Assembly (NCBI RefSeq): GCF_016745095.1
Contig: NZ_CP067087.1
Coordinates: 2,654,501-2,718,500 of the forward strand
Reading direction: 5' to 3'
DNA length: 64,000 nucleotides
From: Croceicoccus sp. YJ47
GTDB lineage: Bacteria; Pseudomonadota; Alphaproteobacteria; Sphingomonadales; Sphingomonadaceae
In this document: in pieces, positions 18,387 to 28,221 of the stretch
Position numbering within the stretch: position 1 is the stretch's first letter
Layout: every line of letters starts with the position of its first letter
Position numbers and translations under genes: made by a program
Notes under the pieces: model-generated
What the model was told of the DNA's origin: nothing
Seen by the model: only the letters and a program-made list of their open reading frames with translations
Databases searched by the model: none

Positions 18387-19445
18387 ATGTGGAGCAATCC
18401 CGCTTTCGACGATCATGAAAAAGTCACGCTGGTCCATGACCGCAAGAGCGGGCTGCGCGCCATCATCGCCATCCATTCCACGCATCTTGGCCCGGCGGCG
18501 GGCGGCACGCGGTTCTGGCACTATGCCGATTCCGCCGATGCCGTGACCGACGCGCTGCGCCTGTCGCAGGGGATGAGCTTCAAGAACGCGATGGCCGATC
18601 TCCCCATGGGCGGCGGCAAGGCGGTTCTGCTGGCCGATGCGGACGGTACGAAGACCGATGCCATGCTGGAGGCTTATGGCCGCGCCGTCGACGCGCTCGG
18701 CGGGCAATATGTCACGGCCGAGGATGTCGGCATTTCGGAGCAGGACATGGTCGCCATTGCCCGCGCGACCCCGCATGTCACCGGCCTTCCGACCGAAGGC
18801 GCGCAGGCCGCGGGCGGCGATCCCGGCCCGTTCACCGCGATGGGCATATACCTCGGCCTCGCCGCCGCGGTCCGTCACAAGCTTGGCCGCGAAACGCTCG
18901 ACGGGGTGCATGTCGCGGTGCAGGGCACCGGCAGCGTCGGTGGCCGCCTCGCGCGCATGCTCGCCAAGGATGGCGCGCAGCTGACGCTGGCCGACGTCAA
19001 TGCCGAACGCGCCGCAACCCTGGCCCGCGACCTCGGAGCGCGCGCGGTTGCAGCGGACGAGATCATGGGCGTTGCCTGCGACGTGTTCAGCCCCAACGCG
19101 CTGGGCGCCATCCTCGATGACGAGGGCATTGCCCGGCTCGACACGCAGATCGTCGCGGGCGGCGCCAATAATCAGCTGGCCCGACCCGAACACGGGCAGA
19201 TGCTGGCCAAGCGCGGCATTCTCTACACGCCCGATTACGTGCTGAATGCGGGCGGGATCATTTCGGTTACGATCGAATATCTCGCGCGGCAGAACGGCCG
19301 GACCGCCGATGTGAACGAGGTGCGTGAGAAAATCCGCCAGATCCCCGGCCGGCTCGTCGAAATCTGGGCCGAATGCGACCGTACGGGCGAAACCCCGGCG
19401 ACGATCGCGGACATGATGGCCCGCCGCCGCATCGGGCGCAGCTGA
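18387..19445 (+). CDS. Glu/Leu/Phe/Val dehydrogenase (leucine-dehydrogenase type)
   Basis: NAD-dependent oxidative deaminase of a branched-chain or aromatic amino acid. N-terminal substrate domain: GPAAGGTRFW, SQGMSFKNAMADLPMGGGKA, holding the catalytic lysines. C-terminal Rossmann domain: VQGTGSVGGRLA (residue ~180) and IVAGGANNQLARPEHG. The ATG at 18387 is used because the longer frame would run back into tRNA-His. Length 352 aa, as in leucine dehydrogenases. Which amino acid is used cannot be told from sequence alone. It stands alone 62 bases after the tRNA. Confidence 0.85.
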   Translation: MWSNPAFDDHEKVTLVHDRKSGLRAIIAIHSTHLGPAAGGTRFWHYADSADAVTDALRLSQGMSFKNAMADLPMGGGKAVLLADADGTKTDAMLEAYGRAVDALGGQYVTAEDVGISEQDMVAIARATPHVTGLPTEGAQAAGGDPGPFTAMGIYLGLAAAVRHKLGRETLDGVHVAVQGTGSVGGRLARMLAKDGAQLTLADVNAERAATLARDLGARAVAADEIMGVACDVFSPNALGAILDDEGIARLDTQIVAGGANNQLARPEHGQMLAKRGILYTPDYVLNAGGIISVTIEYLARQNGRTADVNEVREKIRQIPGRLVEIWAECDRTGETPATIADMMARRRIGRS

Positions 19446-19557
19446 CCGCCGCTGCGCAGTCAGTCACGCCTGTCCGCACCGCCGCGGCGCGGGGCAGGGG
19501 CCGAGTCGGTGCCTTGCCGCGGCGCGACAGCGGTGCCAAAGCGGGCGGCGTAACGCT

Positions 19558-20286
19558 ATGCATGGTTTTGCCAATCCTAAACGCTTCCTGACGATCGCCC
19601 GCTGGCTGACGCCGGCGTTGCTGGTGACGGGGATGATCGTCGCCGGCGGGGCGCTCGCGTGGGGACTGCTGGCGACGCCGGCGGACCGGTTGATGGGCGA
19701 AACGGTGCGCATTCTCTATCTTCACGTGCCGGCGGCGTGGCTGGGGATGGGCGGGTGGACCGCCATCGCCATCGCCAGTCTGGTCGAGCTTGTGTGGCGA
19801 CATCCGCTGGCCGGAATCGCGGCGCGCGCGGCGGCGGTGCCGGGTGCGGCATTCACCGCGATCTGCCTTGTCACCGGGTCCATCTGGGGCCGCCCGACAT
19901 GGGGGACATGGTGGGTGTGGGATGGCCGGCTGACCTCGATGCTGGTGCTGCTGTTCCTGTATTTCGGCTATATCGCGCTGGCCGGCGCGGCACAGCGGGA
20001 CATGGCCGCGGGGGCCGGTGGCAGCCGTGTGACGGCCATTTTCGGGCTGGTCGGGGCGGTCAATATTCCGATCATCAATCGTTCGGTGGTGTGGTGGAAC
20101 TCGCTCCATCAACCGCCCAGCATCACGATGGGGCAGTCCGCGATCGACCCGGTCTTTCTCGTGCCGCTGCTGCTGTCGACGCTTGGTTTCTCGCTTCTTT
20201 TCGGCGGGATCGTGCTTGCGCGCATGCGGGCCTTGCTCGCCGATATTCAGGCGGAGGCGCGCCTGCGCCGGCGTGCGCTGGCGTGA
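19558..20286 (+). CDS. ccmC: haem transporter/cytochrome c maturation protein CcmC
   Basis: Membrane protein that loads haem onto CcmE in system I cytochrome c maturation. It has six hydrophobic helices and the tryptophan-rich periplasmic WWD-type segment WGRPTWGTWWVWDGRL (residue ~105), with the haem-ligand histidines in LYLHVPAAW and WWNSLHQP. Length 242 aa. The start ATG at 19558 follows a gap after the dehydrogenase. It is the first of seven ccm genes in the order C-D-E-F-G-H-I; ccmA and ccmB are not in the window. Confidence 0.95.
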   Translation: MHGFANPKRFLTIARWLTPALLVTGMIVAGGALAWGLLATPADRLMGETVRILYLHVPAAWLGMGGWTAIAIASLVELVWRHPLAGIAARAAAVPGAAFTAICLVTGSIWGRPTWGTWWVWDGRLTSMLVLLFLYFGYIALAGAAQRDMAAGAGGSRVTAIFGLVGAVNIPIINRSVVWWNSLHQPPSITMGQSAIDPVFLVPLLLSTLGFSLLFGGIVLARMRALLADIQAEARLRRRALA

Positions 20287-20296
20287 CCGTTCCGGC

Positions 20297-20437
20297 ATGA
20301 CCGAAGGGCTCGATCAGTGGCCGTTTGTCTGGGCGGCCTATGCGGTGGGCGTGGGCGGCACGTTCGCGACCGCGGCGTGGGCGTGGGTCGCGATGCGCCG
20401 CGCCGAACGCCGCCGCGACCGGGCGCGCGGGAAATGA
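20297..20437 (+). CDS. ccmD: haem exporter protein CcmD
   Basis: A 46-residue single-pass membrane protein; residues ~10-32 form the helix (WAAYAVGVGGTFATAAWAWV), followed by a basic tail MRRAERRRDR. It releases holo-CcmE from the CcmABC complex. The small size, helix and position between ccmC and ccmE identify it. Its stop overlaps the ccmE start (ATGA). Confidence 0.88.
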   Translation: MTEGLDQWPFVWAAYAVGVGGTFATAAWAWVAMRRAERRRDRARGK

Positions 20438-20904
20438 GCGCGTCGCTCAAACCCAAGCATCAGCGGCTGGTGCTCGTGATCGTCGCGCTGTGCGTGCTCA
20501 TCGGGGCGGGGTTGCTGGCGGCCTATGCGCTGCGCAATCAGGCGAGCTATTTCTACGTTCCGTCCGACATCGTGTCCGACCCGCCCGAACCGGGGCAGGC
20601 GGTGCGGCTGGGCGGGATGGTCGCGGATGGCTCGATCGAGACGATGGACGATGGCGTGACGATCCGCTTTACCGTGACGGATGGGCAGGCATCGGTCCCG
20701 GTTGAGTTTTCGGGCATCGTACCCGACCTTTTCGTCGAAGGGTCCGGCGTCGTCGCCGAAGGGTCGATGGGCCCCACCGCATTCGTCGCGACCAACCTGC
20801 TTGCCAAGCATGACGAGAATTACATGCCGCGCGAATTACAGGACATGACCGACGCGCAGCAGCGCGAAATCGTCGCCGAAACCTACGAGGCGCAGGCGCA
20901 ATGA
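20434..20904 (+). CDS. ccmE: cytochrome c-type biogenesis haem chaperone CcmE
   Basis: Periplasmic haem carrier anchored by one N-terminal helix (residues ~12-32). The covalent haem-binding histidine is in LLAKHDENYMP (residue ~128), with the usual tyrosine four residues later. The OB-fold body includes VRLGGMVADGSIE and VPVEFSGIVPDLFVEG. Length 156 aa. It overlaps ccmD and ccmF (ATGA). Confidence 0.95.
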   Translation: MSASLKPKHQRLVLVIVALCVLIGAGLLAAYALRNQASYFYVPSDIVSDPPEPGQAVRLGGMVADGSIETMDDGVTIRFTVTDGQASVPVEFSGIVPDLFVEGSGVVAEGSMGPTAFVATNLLAKHDENYMPRELQDMTDAQQREIVAETYEAQAQ

Positions 20905-22856
20905 TTGCGGAACTCGGCCTTGCGCTGCTATGGTTTGCGGCGGCATTTGCGTTGCTGCAGCTTTTTACGGGGCTGCTGTCGCTCCGCGAGGCGGGCGCCG
21001 GGTTCGCCGGATCGGTGCGCCCCGTCGCGGTGATGCAGGGCGTGCTGGTGACGCTGTCGTTCTTTGCGCTGATCTGGCTGTTCCTGCGCACCGATCTTTC
21101 GGTGTTGCTGGTCGCGTCCAATAGCCATGTGGACAAGCCGTTCGTGTTCAAGCTCGCGGGGACATGGGGCAATCACGAAGGCTCGATGCTGCTTTGGGTG
21201 ACGGTCATGGCGCTTTCGGGGGCGGCGATCGCGCTGCTCGAACGGCGTCTGCCCGAACGCACCATGCTGGCGACGCTTGCCGCGCAGGCATTCGTGAGCC
21301 TTGGCTTCTACGCCTTCCTGCTGTTTTCCTCCAACCCGTTCACCCGGCTCGAACCGGCGGCGCGGGTGGGGGCGGGGCTCAACCCGCTGTTGCAGGATCT
21401 CGGCCTCGCGTTCCATCCGCCCACGCTCTATCTCGGCTATGTCGGGCTTTCGGTTGCGTTCAGCTTTGCAGTGGGCGCCTTGATGACGCGGGAGGTCGGG
21501 CCGCAATTCGCGCGCGCGATGCGGCCCTGGGTGCTGGGCGCGTGGATATTCCTGACCATCGGGATCACGGCGGGCAGTTACTGGGCCTATTACGAGCTGG
21601 GCTGGGGCGGCTGGTGGTTCTGGGACCCGGTGGAGAATGCCTCGCTCATGCCGTGGTTGGCGGCGACGGCGCTGCTCCATTCGGTGAGCGTGCTGGCCGC
21701 GCGCGATGCCTTGCGGATATGGACGATCATGCTGGGCGTCGTGGCGTTTTCGATGTCGATGGTGGGCACGTTCCTCGTGCGCTCCGGCGTTTTGACCAGT
21801 GTGCATTCCTTTGCGGTGAGCCCGGAACGCGGCAGTTTCATCCTTGCGCTTCTGTGCCTCTATATCGGCGGGGCGCTGGTGCTGTTCGGCCTGCGCGCCT
21901 CCACCGTGAACGAGGGCAAGCAGTTTGCATGGAGCAGCCGTGAAGCCGCGCTGGTGTTCAACAATGTCGCGCTGACCGCCATTCTCGGCATCGTGATGGT
22001 CGGCACGCTCTACCCGCTTTTGACCGAGGCGTTCGGCGTGCGCGTGTCGGTCGGGCCGCCCTATTTCAATCCGGTCGGCGCGATCTTCGCCTTTCCCATG
22101 GTGGCGGTCATGGCGATCGGCCCGCTGCTGCGCTGGCGGGAGGATCGCTTTGCGCGCGTCGGGCGCCGGATGATCGTGCCGGTGGCGATATTCGCAATTG
22201 CGCTGGTGGCGGCTCTCGTCCTCGCGCCGGGGATCGGGATCCTGCCACTGCTCGGCCTCGCGCTCGCCGCAATGCTGGCGATTGCGAGCGTGTTGCCGGT
22301 GGTGGGCCGCAATCCGCGCCGGGTAAAGCTTGCCGTGTGGGGCATGGTGGTCGGGCATTTCGGCCTCGCCGTGGCGCTTGCCGGGATGGCCAGCAATGCT
22401 GCCTTTACGACCGAGCGGCTTGCCGCGGCGGCCATCGGCGATACGGTCGCGGTCGGCCCATGGGACGTGAGGCTCTCCGAAATCGAGCCGATCGCCGGCC
22501 CCAACTGGACCGCGCTGGAGGGGACGATGACGGCCCGCTATCGCGGCGGGGCGCCGGTCGTGCTTCGCCCGCAGGCCCGCAATTTCTTCTCGCCCCCCAC
22601 GGCCACGAATGAATCGGCGCTGGCGACACGCTGGAACGGGCAGCTTTATGCCGTTCTGGGACAGGAAGCCGACGGCGGGCGCTGGCAATTGCGGCTGTGG
22701 TGGAAGCCGTTCGTGACGCTGATCTGGCTGGGCGGGTTGATGGTGGCGCTGGGCGGTCTGCTCGCGCTGATCGGGCGGGTCATCGCCGACTGGAAACAGC
22801 GGGCGATCCGGGTGCGGCTCGCCGAGCGGCGCGAATATCGCGAGGCGCAGGCATGA
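20901..22856 (+). CDS. ccmF: cytochrome c haem lyase subunit CcmF
   Basis: Large membrane protein that transfers haem from CcmE to apocytochrome c with CcmH. About 14-15 helices. The WWD domain is clear (GWGGWWFWDPVENAS, residue ~235), as are WGNHEGSMLLWV and HPPTLYLGYVG carrying conserved histidines. Length 651 aa, full size. It is coupled to ccmE upstream and ccmG downstream by ATGA overlaps. Confidence 0.96.
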   Translation: MIAELGLALLWFAAAFALLQLFTGLLSLREAGAGFAGSVRPVAVMQGVLVTLSFFALIWLFLRTDLSVLLVASNSHVDKPFVFKLAGTWGNHEGSMLLWVTVMALSGAAIALLERRLPERTMLATLAAQAFVSLGFYAFLLFSSNPFTRLEPAARVGAGLNPLLQDLGLAFHPPTLYLGYVGLSVAFSFAVGALMTREVGPQFARAMRPWVLGAWIFLTIGITAGSYWAYYELGWGGWWFWDPVENASLMPWLAATALLHSVSVLAARDALRIWTIMLGVVAFSMSMVGTFLVRSGVLTSVHSFAVSPERGSFILALLCLYIGGALVLFGLRASTVNEGKQFAWSSREAALVFNNVALTAILGIVMVGTLYPLLTEAFGVRVSVGPPYFNPVGAIFAFPMVAVMAIGPLLRWREDRFARVGRRMIVPVAIFAIALVAALVLAPGIGILPLLGLALAAMLAIASVLPVVGRNPRRVKLAVWGMVVGHFGLAVALAGMASNAAFTTERLAAAAIGDTVAVGPWDVRLSEIEPIAGPNWTALEGTMTARYRGGAPVVLRPQARNFFSPPTATNESALATRWNGQLYAVLGQEADGGRWQLRLWWKPFVTLIWLGGLMVALGGLLALIGRVIADWKQRAIRVRLAERREYREAQA

Positions 22857-23413
22857 GCGCGCCGACGCCCGGACGCCGGTCGCGCTGGACCATCTGGCTT
22901 CCGCTTGCGCTGTTCATCGGTTTCGTGGCGCTCGTCGCATACGGGCTGATGGCGCCGGGGGAACGCGACGTGCGCAGCGCGATGGTCGGCAATCCGCTCC
23001 CGCAATTCACGCTCCCCGCCGGCGTAGAGGGCACGCCCGGACTGTCGCGCGCGGGTTTTACGAAGGGTGAGCCACGCCTGCTCAATATTTTTGCAAGCTG
23101 GTGCGTGCCCTGCGCGGTGGAGGCGCCGCAGCTCGATACCCTCGCCGCGCAGGGGGTGCCGATCGACGGTGTCGCCATCCGCGACCGGAGCGAGGATATC
23201 GCGCAGTTTCTGGAGCGTAACGGCAACCCCTATCGCGCGATTGGCAAGGACGATGTGAGCGCGGTCCAACTCGGCATCGGATCGTCCGGCGTGCCCGAAA
23301 CCTTCGTCATCGATGGCGACGGGATCATCCGGTATCAGCATATGGGCCCGATCATGGAGCGCGACATTGCGCAGATCATGTCCGAATGGCGCAAGGCGAA
23401 AGAGCCGCTATGA
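22853..23413 (+). CDS. ccmG: thiol:disulfide interchange protein CcmG/DsbE
   Basis: Membrane-anchored periplasmic thioredoxin that keeps the CxxCH cysteines of apocytochromes reduced. One N-terminal helix (residues ~13-33), then a thioredoxin domain with the active site ASWCVPCAVEAP (residue ~83) and the GVPETFVIDGDG cis-proline region. Length 186 aa. The start ATG overlaps the ccmF stop. Confidence 0.95.
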   Translation: MSAPTPGRRSRWTIWLPLALFIGFVALVAYGLMAPGERDVRSAMVGNPLPQFTLPAGVEGTPGLSRAGFTKGEPRLLNIFASWCVPCAVEAPQLDTLAAQGVPIDGVAIRDRSEDIAQFLERNGNPYRAIGKDDVSAVQLGIGSSGVPETFVIDGDGIIRYQHMGPIMERDIAQIMSEWRKAKEPL

Positions 23414-23847
23414 CCCGAGCAATCCTCGCGTTCGTGTCGCTGTCGCTCGCCGCCGCCGCGTCCGTCGCCGCGGCGCAGGACAGCATGCCGCCCGCGCCCT
23501 ACGCCTATACGCAGCTCGACGATCCGGCGCAGGAGGCCGAGGCGCAGGCATTGATGGAAACGCTGCGCTGCGTGCGGTGTCAGAGCCAGTCCATCGCCGA
23601 TTCCGACGCGCCGATGGCCGGCGACATGCGCAGCCAGGTCCGCATGCGCATCGCCGCGGGCGAGGAGCCGGAGGCGATCCGCGCCTGGCTCGTCGACCGG
23701 TACGGCGATTACATCAGCTACAAGCCCGAGTTGAAGCCGCTGACCTGGCCGCTGTTCGCCGCGCCGGTGGTGCTGGCCGCGCTGGCCGCGCTGCTGCTGC
23801 GCCGCCGGTTCCGGAAGGGCGCGCGGACGGGCGGGGGCATGGCATGA
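23410..23847 (+). CDS. ccmH: cytochrome c-type biogenesis protein CcmH (CcmL type)
   Basis: Haem lyase component with a signal peptide (ends VAAAQ, residue ~24), the redox motif LRCVRCQSQS (residue ~52) and a C-terminal membrane helix (residues ~110-130) before a basic tail. Length 145 aa, the short CcmL form whose TPR part is a separate gene, here ccmI next door. It overlaps the neighbours by ATGA on both sides. Confidence 0.93.
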   Translation: MTRAILAFVSLSLAAAASVAAAQDSMPPAPYAYTQLDDPAQEAEAQALMETLRCVRCQSQSIADSDAPMAGDMRSQVRMRIAAGEEPEAIRAWLVDRYGDYISYKPELKPLTWPLFAAPVVLAALAALLLRRRFRKGARTGGGMA

Positions 23848-24533
23848 GCTGGATCGTGATCATCGGCGCGGCGGTGGCGGTGTGGCTGGCGTTGAATTTC
23901 GTGCTGCGGATGCCGCGCGGCGGGCGCGAGATCACGGCGGCGGCGCTTTTGTTCGGGCTCGCCGGCTATGCGGTGCAGGGCAGTCCGGGCCTTGCCGGCG
24001 TGCCGGGGCAACCGATTGCGGAGAGCGATGACGGACAGGCCGCGCTCATCGAATTGCGCAACGCGATGAGCGCGGATTTCGGCTCCGGCTCCAACTATCT
24101 CATCACTGCCGACGCGCTCGTCCGGCAGGGGCAATATGGCACGGCGGCGGGCCTGCTTCGCGGCGCGATCCGGCAAACCCCCGACGATCCGCAATTGTGG
24201 CTCGCGCTCGGCAATGCGCTCGTCGGTCATGCGCAGGGGATGCTGACCCCGGCGGCGTCGCTTGCCTATCGCCGGGCTTCGCTGCTGGCGCCGGGCAATC
24301 CGGGGCCGGCGTTCTTTACCGGCCTGGCGCAGGCGCAATCGGGGCAATTTGCAGAGGCGCGCGAGACATGGATGCGTCTTCGCGCCCGCCCTGCGATCGC
24401 CGGCTCTCCGCTCGCTCCGATTCTCGATGCGCAGCTGCGGCAGCTCGACACGCTGATCGCGATGCAGGAAGGCCGCGGACCGGAGAATGGCGCTGCGTCG
24501 CTGCCGCCGACATCGGCGCAGGGGCGGCAATGA
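23844..24533 (+). CDS. ccmI: TPR-containing cytochrome c maturation protein CcmI-like
   Basis: Apocytochrome-binding TPR protein of system I maturation. N-terminal membrane helix (IVIIGAAVAVWLALNFVL), a second hydrophobic stretch near residue 35, then TPR-like repeats (YLITADALVRQGQYGTAAGLL and PQLWLALGNALVGH). Length 229 aa, shorter than many CcmI but common in sphingomonads. It is the last gene of the operon and overlaps ccmH. Confidence 0.82.
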   Translation: MSWIVIIGAAVAVWLALNFVLRMPRGGREITAAALLFGLAGYAVQGSPGLAGVPGQPIAESDDGQAALIELRNAMSADFGSGSNYLITADALVRQGQYGTAAGLLRGAIRQTPDDPQLWLALGNALVGHAQGMLTPAASLAYRRASLLAPGNPGPAFFTGLAQAQSGQFAEARETWMRLRARPAIAGSPLAPILDAQLRQLDTLIAMQEGRGPENGAASLPPTSAQGRQ

Positions 24534-24553
24534 TGGGCCCTGCATGCGCCTGC

Positions 24554-24581
24554 TTGCCGGGCGGTTCGCCCGCTGCTAAGC
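24554..24581 (+). promoter_or_regulatory. kup promoter, TTGC/CTAA type
   Basis: TTGCCG (24554-24559), 16 bases, CTAAGC (24576-24581), about 75 bases before kup. Same elements and spacing as at pyrH, rpmE, ffh and ilvE. Confidence 0.45.
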
Positions 24582-24657
24582 GGCGATCCGCTATGGCCCG
24601 CCTGGCATCATGTGCCGGCAATACGTTGCACGCCCGCCCCCATGGCAGGAGTATCCG

Positions 24658-26586
24658 ATGAGCGAGACCGCCAAGGGCGAGACTTCTCCGACGCTGCCTG
24701 CCGGGCTTCCGGCAGACCAGCATCGCAGCCATGAAAAGAACGTCCTGAAACTCGCCGTCGGTGCCATTGGCGTCGTGTTCGGCGACATCGGCACCAGCCC
24801 GCTTTACGCGATGCGCGACACGTTTGCCGGGCATCATCCGCTTCCGCTCGATCAGCTGCACGTGTTCGGCATCATCAGCCTCATGTTCTGGTCCATGATC
24901 GTGATCGTGATGATCAAATACGTGACGATCATCATGCGCGCCGACAACCGCGGCGAGGGCGGGAGCCTCGCGCTCATCGCGCTCATCCAGGGCGCGATGC
25001 GCAAGGACAAGCGCGTGACGAAGTTCGTCGTGCTGATGGGGGTGTTCGCGACCGCGCTGTTCTACGGCGATTCGATGATCACGCCGGCGGTGTCCGTGCT
25101 CGGCGCGATCGAGGGGCTGGCCGTCTATTCGCCGGGGATGAAGGATTTCGTGGTGCCGCTCGTCATGGGCATCATCGTCGGGCTTTTCTTCATACAGTCG
25201 CGCGGGACGGCGCGCGTGGCGAAATTGTTCGGGCCGGTCATGCTGGTCTATTTCGCCACCATCGCGGTGCTCGGCCTTGCCAGTATCTTCCGCATGCCCG
25301 ACGTGCTGTGGTCGCTGTCGCCGCATTATGCCGTGTCGATGTTCATTGCCGATCCGCTGCGCGGGTTTCTCGCGATGGGTGCCGCGGTGCTCGCCGTGAC
25401 GGGGGCGGAGGCGCTCTATGCCGACATGGGTCATTTCGGGCGCCCGCCGATCCGCGTATCGTGGATGACGCTGGTGCTGCCGGCGCTGACGCTGAATTAT
25501 CTGGGGCAGGCTGCGCTGCTGCTGCGCAATCCCGCCGCGCTGGAAAGCCCGTTCTATTATCTCGCACCCGACTGGTTTCAGTGGCCCTTGCTCATCATCG
25601 CGTCGATGGCGGCGGTCATCGCCAGCCAGGCGGTGATTTCCGGCGCGTTCTCCGTCACGCAGCAGGCGATACAGCTCGGCTTCGTGCCGCGCATGACGAT
25701 CAAGCATACCTCGCTGCATGCCGGGCAGATCTTCATTCCGCTGGTGAACTGGGCGCTGATGACCGCAGTGCTCCTGCTGGTTGTGGTGTTCCAGCGTTCG
25801 TCGAACCTCACTGCCGCCTATGGCATTGCGGTGACGGGCGCGATGATGATCGACAATTTCCTGCTCGGCGTCGTGCTGCTAAAACTGTGGAAATGGAAAT
25901 GGTGGCAGGCAGCCCCGCTGCTCATCGTGTTCTTCCTTCTGGACGCGGCCTATCTCGGCGCGAACCTTACGAAAATTCCCGATGGCGGCTGGGTGCCGCT
26001 GGTGATGGGGCTGGTCATCTTTACCCTGCTGACCACGTGGAACCGGGGCCGCGCGTTGATGAAGGAGAACATGGCGGTGGAATCGATCCCCATCGGCGTG
26101 TTCGCGAAATCGGCGCATAATTCGGCCGCGCGCGTGCCGGGAACGGCGGTCTTCATGGCCAGCGCGAATGCGGGCGTGCCGTCCGCGCTGCTCCACAATA
26201 TCAAGCATAACAAGGTGCTGCACGAACGGGTCGTGATCCTCACCGTGATCATCGAGGATGTGCCCTTCGTCGATGCGGGCCATCGCTCCCATGTGGAGCA
26301 GTTCGGCGACAGCTTCTTCAAGGTGACGCTGCATTTCGGATTTCTGGAGGAAACCGACGTGCCGCGCGCGCTCAAGACGATCGAGATGTGCGGCGCACCC
26401 TTCGACATGATGCAGACGAGCTTCTTCCTCTCGCGCCAGACTTTGTTGAGCGCGGACAAGCCCGGCATGGCGCTGTGGCGGGAGAAGCTGTTCGCATGGA
26501 TGCTGCGCAATGCGGCGAGCGCGATGGAATTCTTCCGCCTGCCGACCAATCGCGTCGTGGAACTGGGCAGCCAGCTGAAGATTTAG
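24658..26586 (+). CDS. kup: KUP-family potassium uptake transporter
   Basis: Proton-coupled potassium importer in the inner membrane. The KUP signature [19 protein letters not shown] lies near residue 38, followed by about 12 helices to residue ~450 and a cytoplasmic C-terminal domain. The ATG at 24658 has an AGGAG site 7 bases upstream. Length 642 aa is typical. It has its own promoter and is convergent with yciB. No regulatory site such as a c-di-AMP riboswitch was seen. Confidence 0.95.
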   Translation: MSETAKGETSPTLPAGLPADQHRSHEKNVLKLAVGAIGVVFGDIGTSPLYAMRDTFAGHHPLPLDQLHVFGIISLMFWSMIVIVMIKYVTIIMRADNRGEGGSLALIALIQGAMRKDKRVTKFVVLMGVFATALFYGDSMITPAVSVLGAIEGLAVYSPGMKDFVVPLVMGIIVGLFFIQSRGTARVAKLFGPVMLVYFATIAVLGLASIFRMPDVLWSLSPHYAVSMFIADPLRGFLAMGAAVLAVTGAEALYADMGHFGRPPIRVSWMTLVLPALTLNYLGQAALLLRNPAALESPFYYLAPDWFQWPLLIIASMAAVIASQAVISGAFSVTQQAIQLGFVPRMTIKHTSLHAGQIFIPLVNWALMTAVLLLVVVFQRSSNLTAAYGIAVTGAMMIDNFLLGVVLLKLWKWKWWQAAPLLIVFFLLDAAYLGANLTKIPDGGWVPLVMGLVIFTLLTTWNRGRALMKENMAVESIPIGVFAKSAHNSAARVPGTAVFMASANAGVPSALLHNIKHNKVLHERVVILTVIIEDVPFVDAGHRSHVEQFGDSFFKVTLHFGFLEETDVPRALKTIEMCGAPFDMMQTSFFLSRQTLLSADKPGMALWREKLFAWMLRNAASAMEFFRLPTNRVVELGSQLKI

Positions 26587-26594
26587 CGGCGCTG

Positions 26595-26634
26595 CCGGTC
26601 CCGGCCTGCCTTATGGGGCGGGCGCCGGGTCCGG
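26595..26634. terminator. stem-loop between converging kup and yciB
   Basis: CCGGTCCCGGC (26595-26605) and GCCGGGTCCGG (26624-26634) form an 11-base stem with one mismatch in the gap between the two converging stops. No T-run is seen, so it is a weak terminator candidate. Confidence 0.35.
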
Positions 26635-26635
26635 G

Positions 26636-27301
26636 TCACTCGCCGGTGGGCGGCTGCTCGCTCATCGCTTCGTCCGCCGCGCCGCCACCGAGCCCCTCGC
26701 GCATCATCATCGGCAGCTGGCTGAAGGTGAAGAGGAACGAGAGCGGCATGAACACGTAGAATTTCGTCGCCAGCCAGCTATCGAACGACAAGGTCGCGCG
26801 CAGCACCTCGTTGAGCACGGCAAGACCGATGAAATACAAACCCCAGTTGCGCGACAGCTTCATCCATCCCCGATCCGAAAGCCCCTCGAACGCGGCATCG
26901 AGCAGATATTTGAGCAAGGCCTTGCCCCGCCAGACGCCGATGAGCAGCGCGGCGGCAAAGAGGGAGTAGATGATCGTCGGCTTCACCTGTACGAACACCG
27001 GATCCTGAAACAGGATGGTCAGCCCGCCGAAAAACACGATCAGTGCGGTCGAGAGCATCAGCATCGGCGTGACATGGCCGAGCTTCCACTTCGACACGGC
27101 GAGCGCGACCAGGGCGGCTACGATAAAGGCCACCGTCCCCTTCACCACGGCCAGAACCTCGCCGACCGCATTGCCGTAATCGTCCGGGCTGGCCCAGCGA
27201 TAGACGATGAAGAACACGAGCAGCGGCCCGTAATCGATGGCGAGATTGAGCAGGCCGGACTTGCGCTTCGGCGCCGGGGAAGGGGTGGGGCGCTGTTCCA
27301 T
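26636..27301 (-). CDS. yciB: septation protein A / inner membrane-spanning protein YciB
   Basis: Polytopic membrane protein linked to septation and envelope integrity. About six helices; the family opening LLNLAIDYGPLLVFFIVY is at residue 17, and the C-terminal part has KFYVFMPLSFLFTFSQLPMM. Length 221 aa is slightly longer than usual because of a Pro-rich N-terminus and an acidic tail. Its ATG shares a base with the ftsY stop, as the last gene of dapF-mtaB-ftsY-yciB. Confidence 0.88.
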   Translation of the reverse strand: MEQRPTPSPAPKRKSGLLNLAIDYGPLLVFFIVYRWASPDDYGNAVGEVLAVVKGTVAFIVAALVALAVSKWKLGHVTPMLMLSTALIVFFGGLTILFQDPVFVQVKPTIIYSLFAAALLIGVWRGKALLKYLLDAAFEGLSDRGWMKLSRNWGLYFIGLAVLNEVLRATLSFDSWLATKFYVFMPLSFLFTFSQLPMMMREGLGGGAADEAMSEQPPTGE

Positions 27302-28221
27302 CAGGCGATTCCTGCAATCACGCGGGCGACAAGTTCGGGATCGAAGGGGCGCAGATCGTCGATCCGTTCGCCCACCCCGATCGCGTGAATGGGCAGCCCG
27401 AACTGCTGCGCCGCCGCGACCAGCACGCCGCCGCGCGCGGTCCCGTCGAGCTTCGTCATGATGAGGCCGGTGACATTGGCGCTCTGCTGAAACACCTCGA
27501 CCTGTTGCAGCGCGTTCTGTCCATTCGTCGCGTCGAGCACGAGGAGCACGTCATGCGGCGCCTCGGGATTGAGCCGGTAGAGCACTTTGCGGATCTTGGA
27601 CAGCTCGTCCATCAATTCGCGCTTGTTCTGCAAGCGTCCGGCGGTGTCGACGATCAGCGTGTCGATGCCCCGCTGAGTCGCGGCCTTCACCCCGTCGAAC
27701 ACCACGCTGGCCGGGTCGCCGCCTTCTGGTCCGGTGACGATGTCGATGCCGAGCCGGTCCGCCCATACCTTCAACTGCCCGATGGCGGCGGCGCGGAACG
27801 TGTCGCCGGCGGCCAGCATGACCGAATAATCCTGCTCCTGAAACAGATGGGCGAGCTTTGCGATGGTGGTCGTCTTGCCCGATCCGTTGACCCCGATGAC
27901 GAGGATGACCTGCGGCCTAGGAAAGGCCACGATGTCGAGCGGCTTTGCCACGGGGCGCAGGATTTCGGCGATCTCCTCGGCGACGGCTTCCTGTATCGCG
28001 CGCTGGTCGGCGCCGCGCTCGAACCGCTTTTCGGCAAGATGGTCGCGAATGCGCATCGCCGCGCGCGGGCCGAGATCGGACAGGATCAACGCATCCTCAA
28101 GCTCGTCGAGCTGATCCTCGCTCAACCGCGTGGCGCCGGTTATGCCCGACAGGTTTTCGGACAGCCGGGCCGATGTCTTGCGGAATCCTCCGAAAACGCG
28201 GTCTTTCCAGCTTTCGCTCAT
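27301..28221 (-). CDS. ftsY: signal recognition particle receptor FtsY
   Basis: SRP receptor GTPase that docks ribosome-nascent chain complexes at the membrane. The N domain (residues ~15-90) is followed by the G domain: P-loop GVNGSGKTTTIAKL (residue ~113), AAGDTFRAAA, DTAGRLQNKRELMDEL, and TKLDGTARGG. Length 306 aa: the acidic A domain is almost absent, as in other alphaproteobacteria. The ATG at 28221 overlaps the mtaB stop (ATGA); the longer upstream frame is antisense to mtaB codons and was not used. Confidence 0.96.
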   Translation of the reverse strand: MSESWKDRVFGGFRKTSARLSENLSGITGATRLSEDQLDELEDALILSDLGPRAAMRIRDHLAEKRFERGADQRAIQEAVAEEIAEILRPVAKPLDIVAFPRPQVILVIGVNGSGKTTTIAKLAHLFQEQDYSVMLAAGDTFRAAAIGQLKVWADRLGIDIVTGPEGGDPASVVFDGVKAATQRGIDTLIVDTAGRLQNKRELMDELSKIRKVLYRLNPEAPHDVLLVLDATNGQNALQQVEVFQQSANVTGLIMTKLDGTARGGVLVAAAQQFGLPIHAIGVGERIDDLRPFDPELVARVIAGIA